A stretch of 64,000 nucleotides of DNA from Sediminicola sp035798135 (GTDB lineage Bacteria > Bacteroidota > Bacteroidia > Flavobacteriales > Flavobacteriaceae). This document shows, piece after piece, positions 63,943 to 64,000 of the stretch; position 1 is the stretch's first letter; the number at the start of each line of letters is the position of its first letter. The stretch is taken from assembly GCA_035798135.1 (NCBI GenBank), contig JAPFBR010000004.1:186001-250000 (forward strand), read 5' to 3'. The position numbers and the translations under genes were made by a program. The notes beneath the pieces were generated by a model that made no database searches, was not told the DNA's origin, and saw only the letters and a program-made list of their open reading frames with translations.

Positions 63943-64000
63943 ATGCCCATAAAATACGATTGAAGTGGTGTATGAAACCATGCACTATTTTCGTTCAGAT

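Noticed and set aside
1..64000. Search for CRISPR arrays, insertion sequences, integrases, tRNA and rRNA genes
   Set aside because: No regular short repeats, no transposase or integrase frames, and no cloverleaf-like sequences were seen by eye.

Overview
The window reads as chromosomal DNA of a member of the Flavobacteriaceae (phylum Bacteroidota). The markers are a SusC/SusD-type outer membrane pair, the gliding and type IX secretion proteins GldJ and PorV, a PafA-type alkaline phosphatase, a fused hypoxanthine phosphoribosyltransferase/adenylate kinase, and promoters of the Bacteroidota type (TAnnTTTG at -7). I cannot name the genus from the sequence. Almost everything is core genome. I see no prophage, insertion sequence, integrase, CRISPR array, restriction system, tRNA or rRNA.

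Layout. 1-5.9 kb (minus strand): rpsL-rpsG-fusA-rpsJ-rplC-rplD-rplW-rplB, with rplB cut by the window edge and a terminator-like hairpin between rpsJ and rplC. 6.2-12.3 kb (plus): SusC-like receptor, SusD-like lipoprotein and a third lipoprotein, closed by a terminator. 12.3-15.5 kb: an arylsulfotransferase-like lipoprotein and two tandem paralogous secreted proteins of unknown function. 15.5-25.5 kb: rlmB, a rhomboid protease, rarA, a three-gene minus-strand envelope cluster of unknown role, a YjjG-like phosphatase, a deacetylase-like protein, radC and a Mpl-type peptidoglycan recycling ligase. 25.6-33.5 kb: cupin and SDR pair, a 2022-residue alpha-2-macroglobulin-like protein and a DoxX-like protein. 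33.5-40.7 kb: DUF4136 lipoprotein, obg, the Hpt-Adk fusion divergent from purK-purE, an M3 peptidase and a periplasmic rhodanese.

40.7-51.4 kb: an ECF sigma factor with a tiny zinc-binding anti-sigma candidate, a UbiA-like membrane protein, gcvP, a KAS III-like/methyltransferase/glycosyltransferase cassette, pafA and an MlaE/MlaF-type ABC pair. 51.4-59.6 kb (minus): DUF389 protein, mannose-1-phosphate guanylyltransferase, a SprT-like protein, SDR, M28 peptidase, pyruvate dehydrogenase E2 and E1-alpha, and cdd. 59.7-64 kb: porV and gldJ divergent, without the porU gene that usually lies between them, then a long empty stretch and a 56-residue protein.

Functionally the window joins translation (ribosomal proteins, EF-G, RlmB, Obg), purine synthesis and salvage (PurK, PurE, Hpt-Adk), central carbon metabolism (PDH E1-alpha/E2, GcvP) and envelope work (SusCD, MlaEF, Mpl, PorV, GldJ). 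I found no clear new defence or mobile system. The best leads are the missing porU, the tandem secreted paralogs, the KAS III-like lipid/sugar cassette, the hairpin inside the ribosomal cluster and the small sigma/anti-sigma pair.
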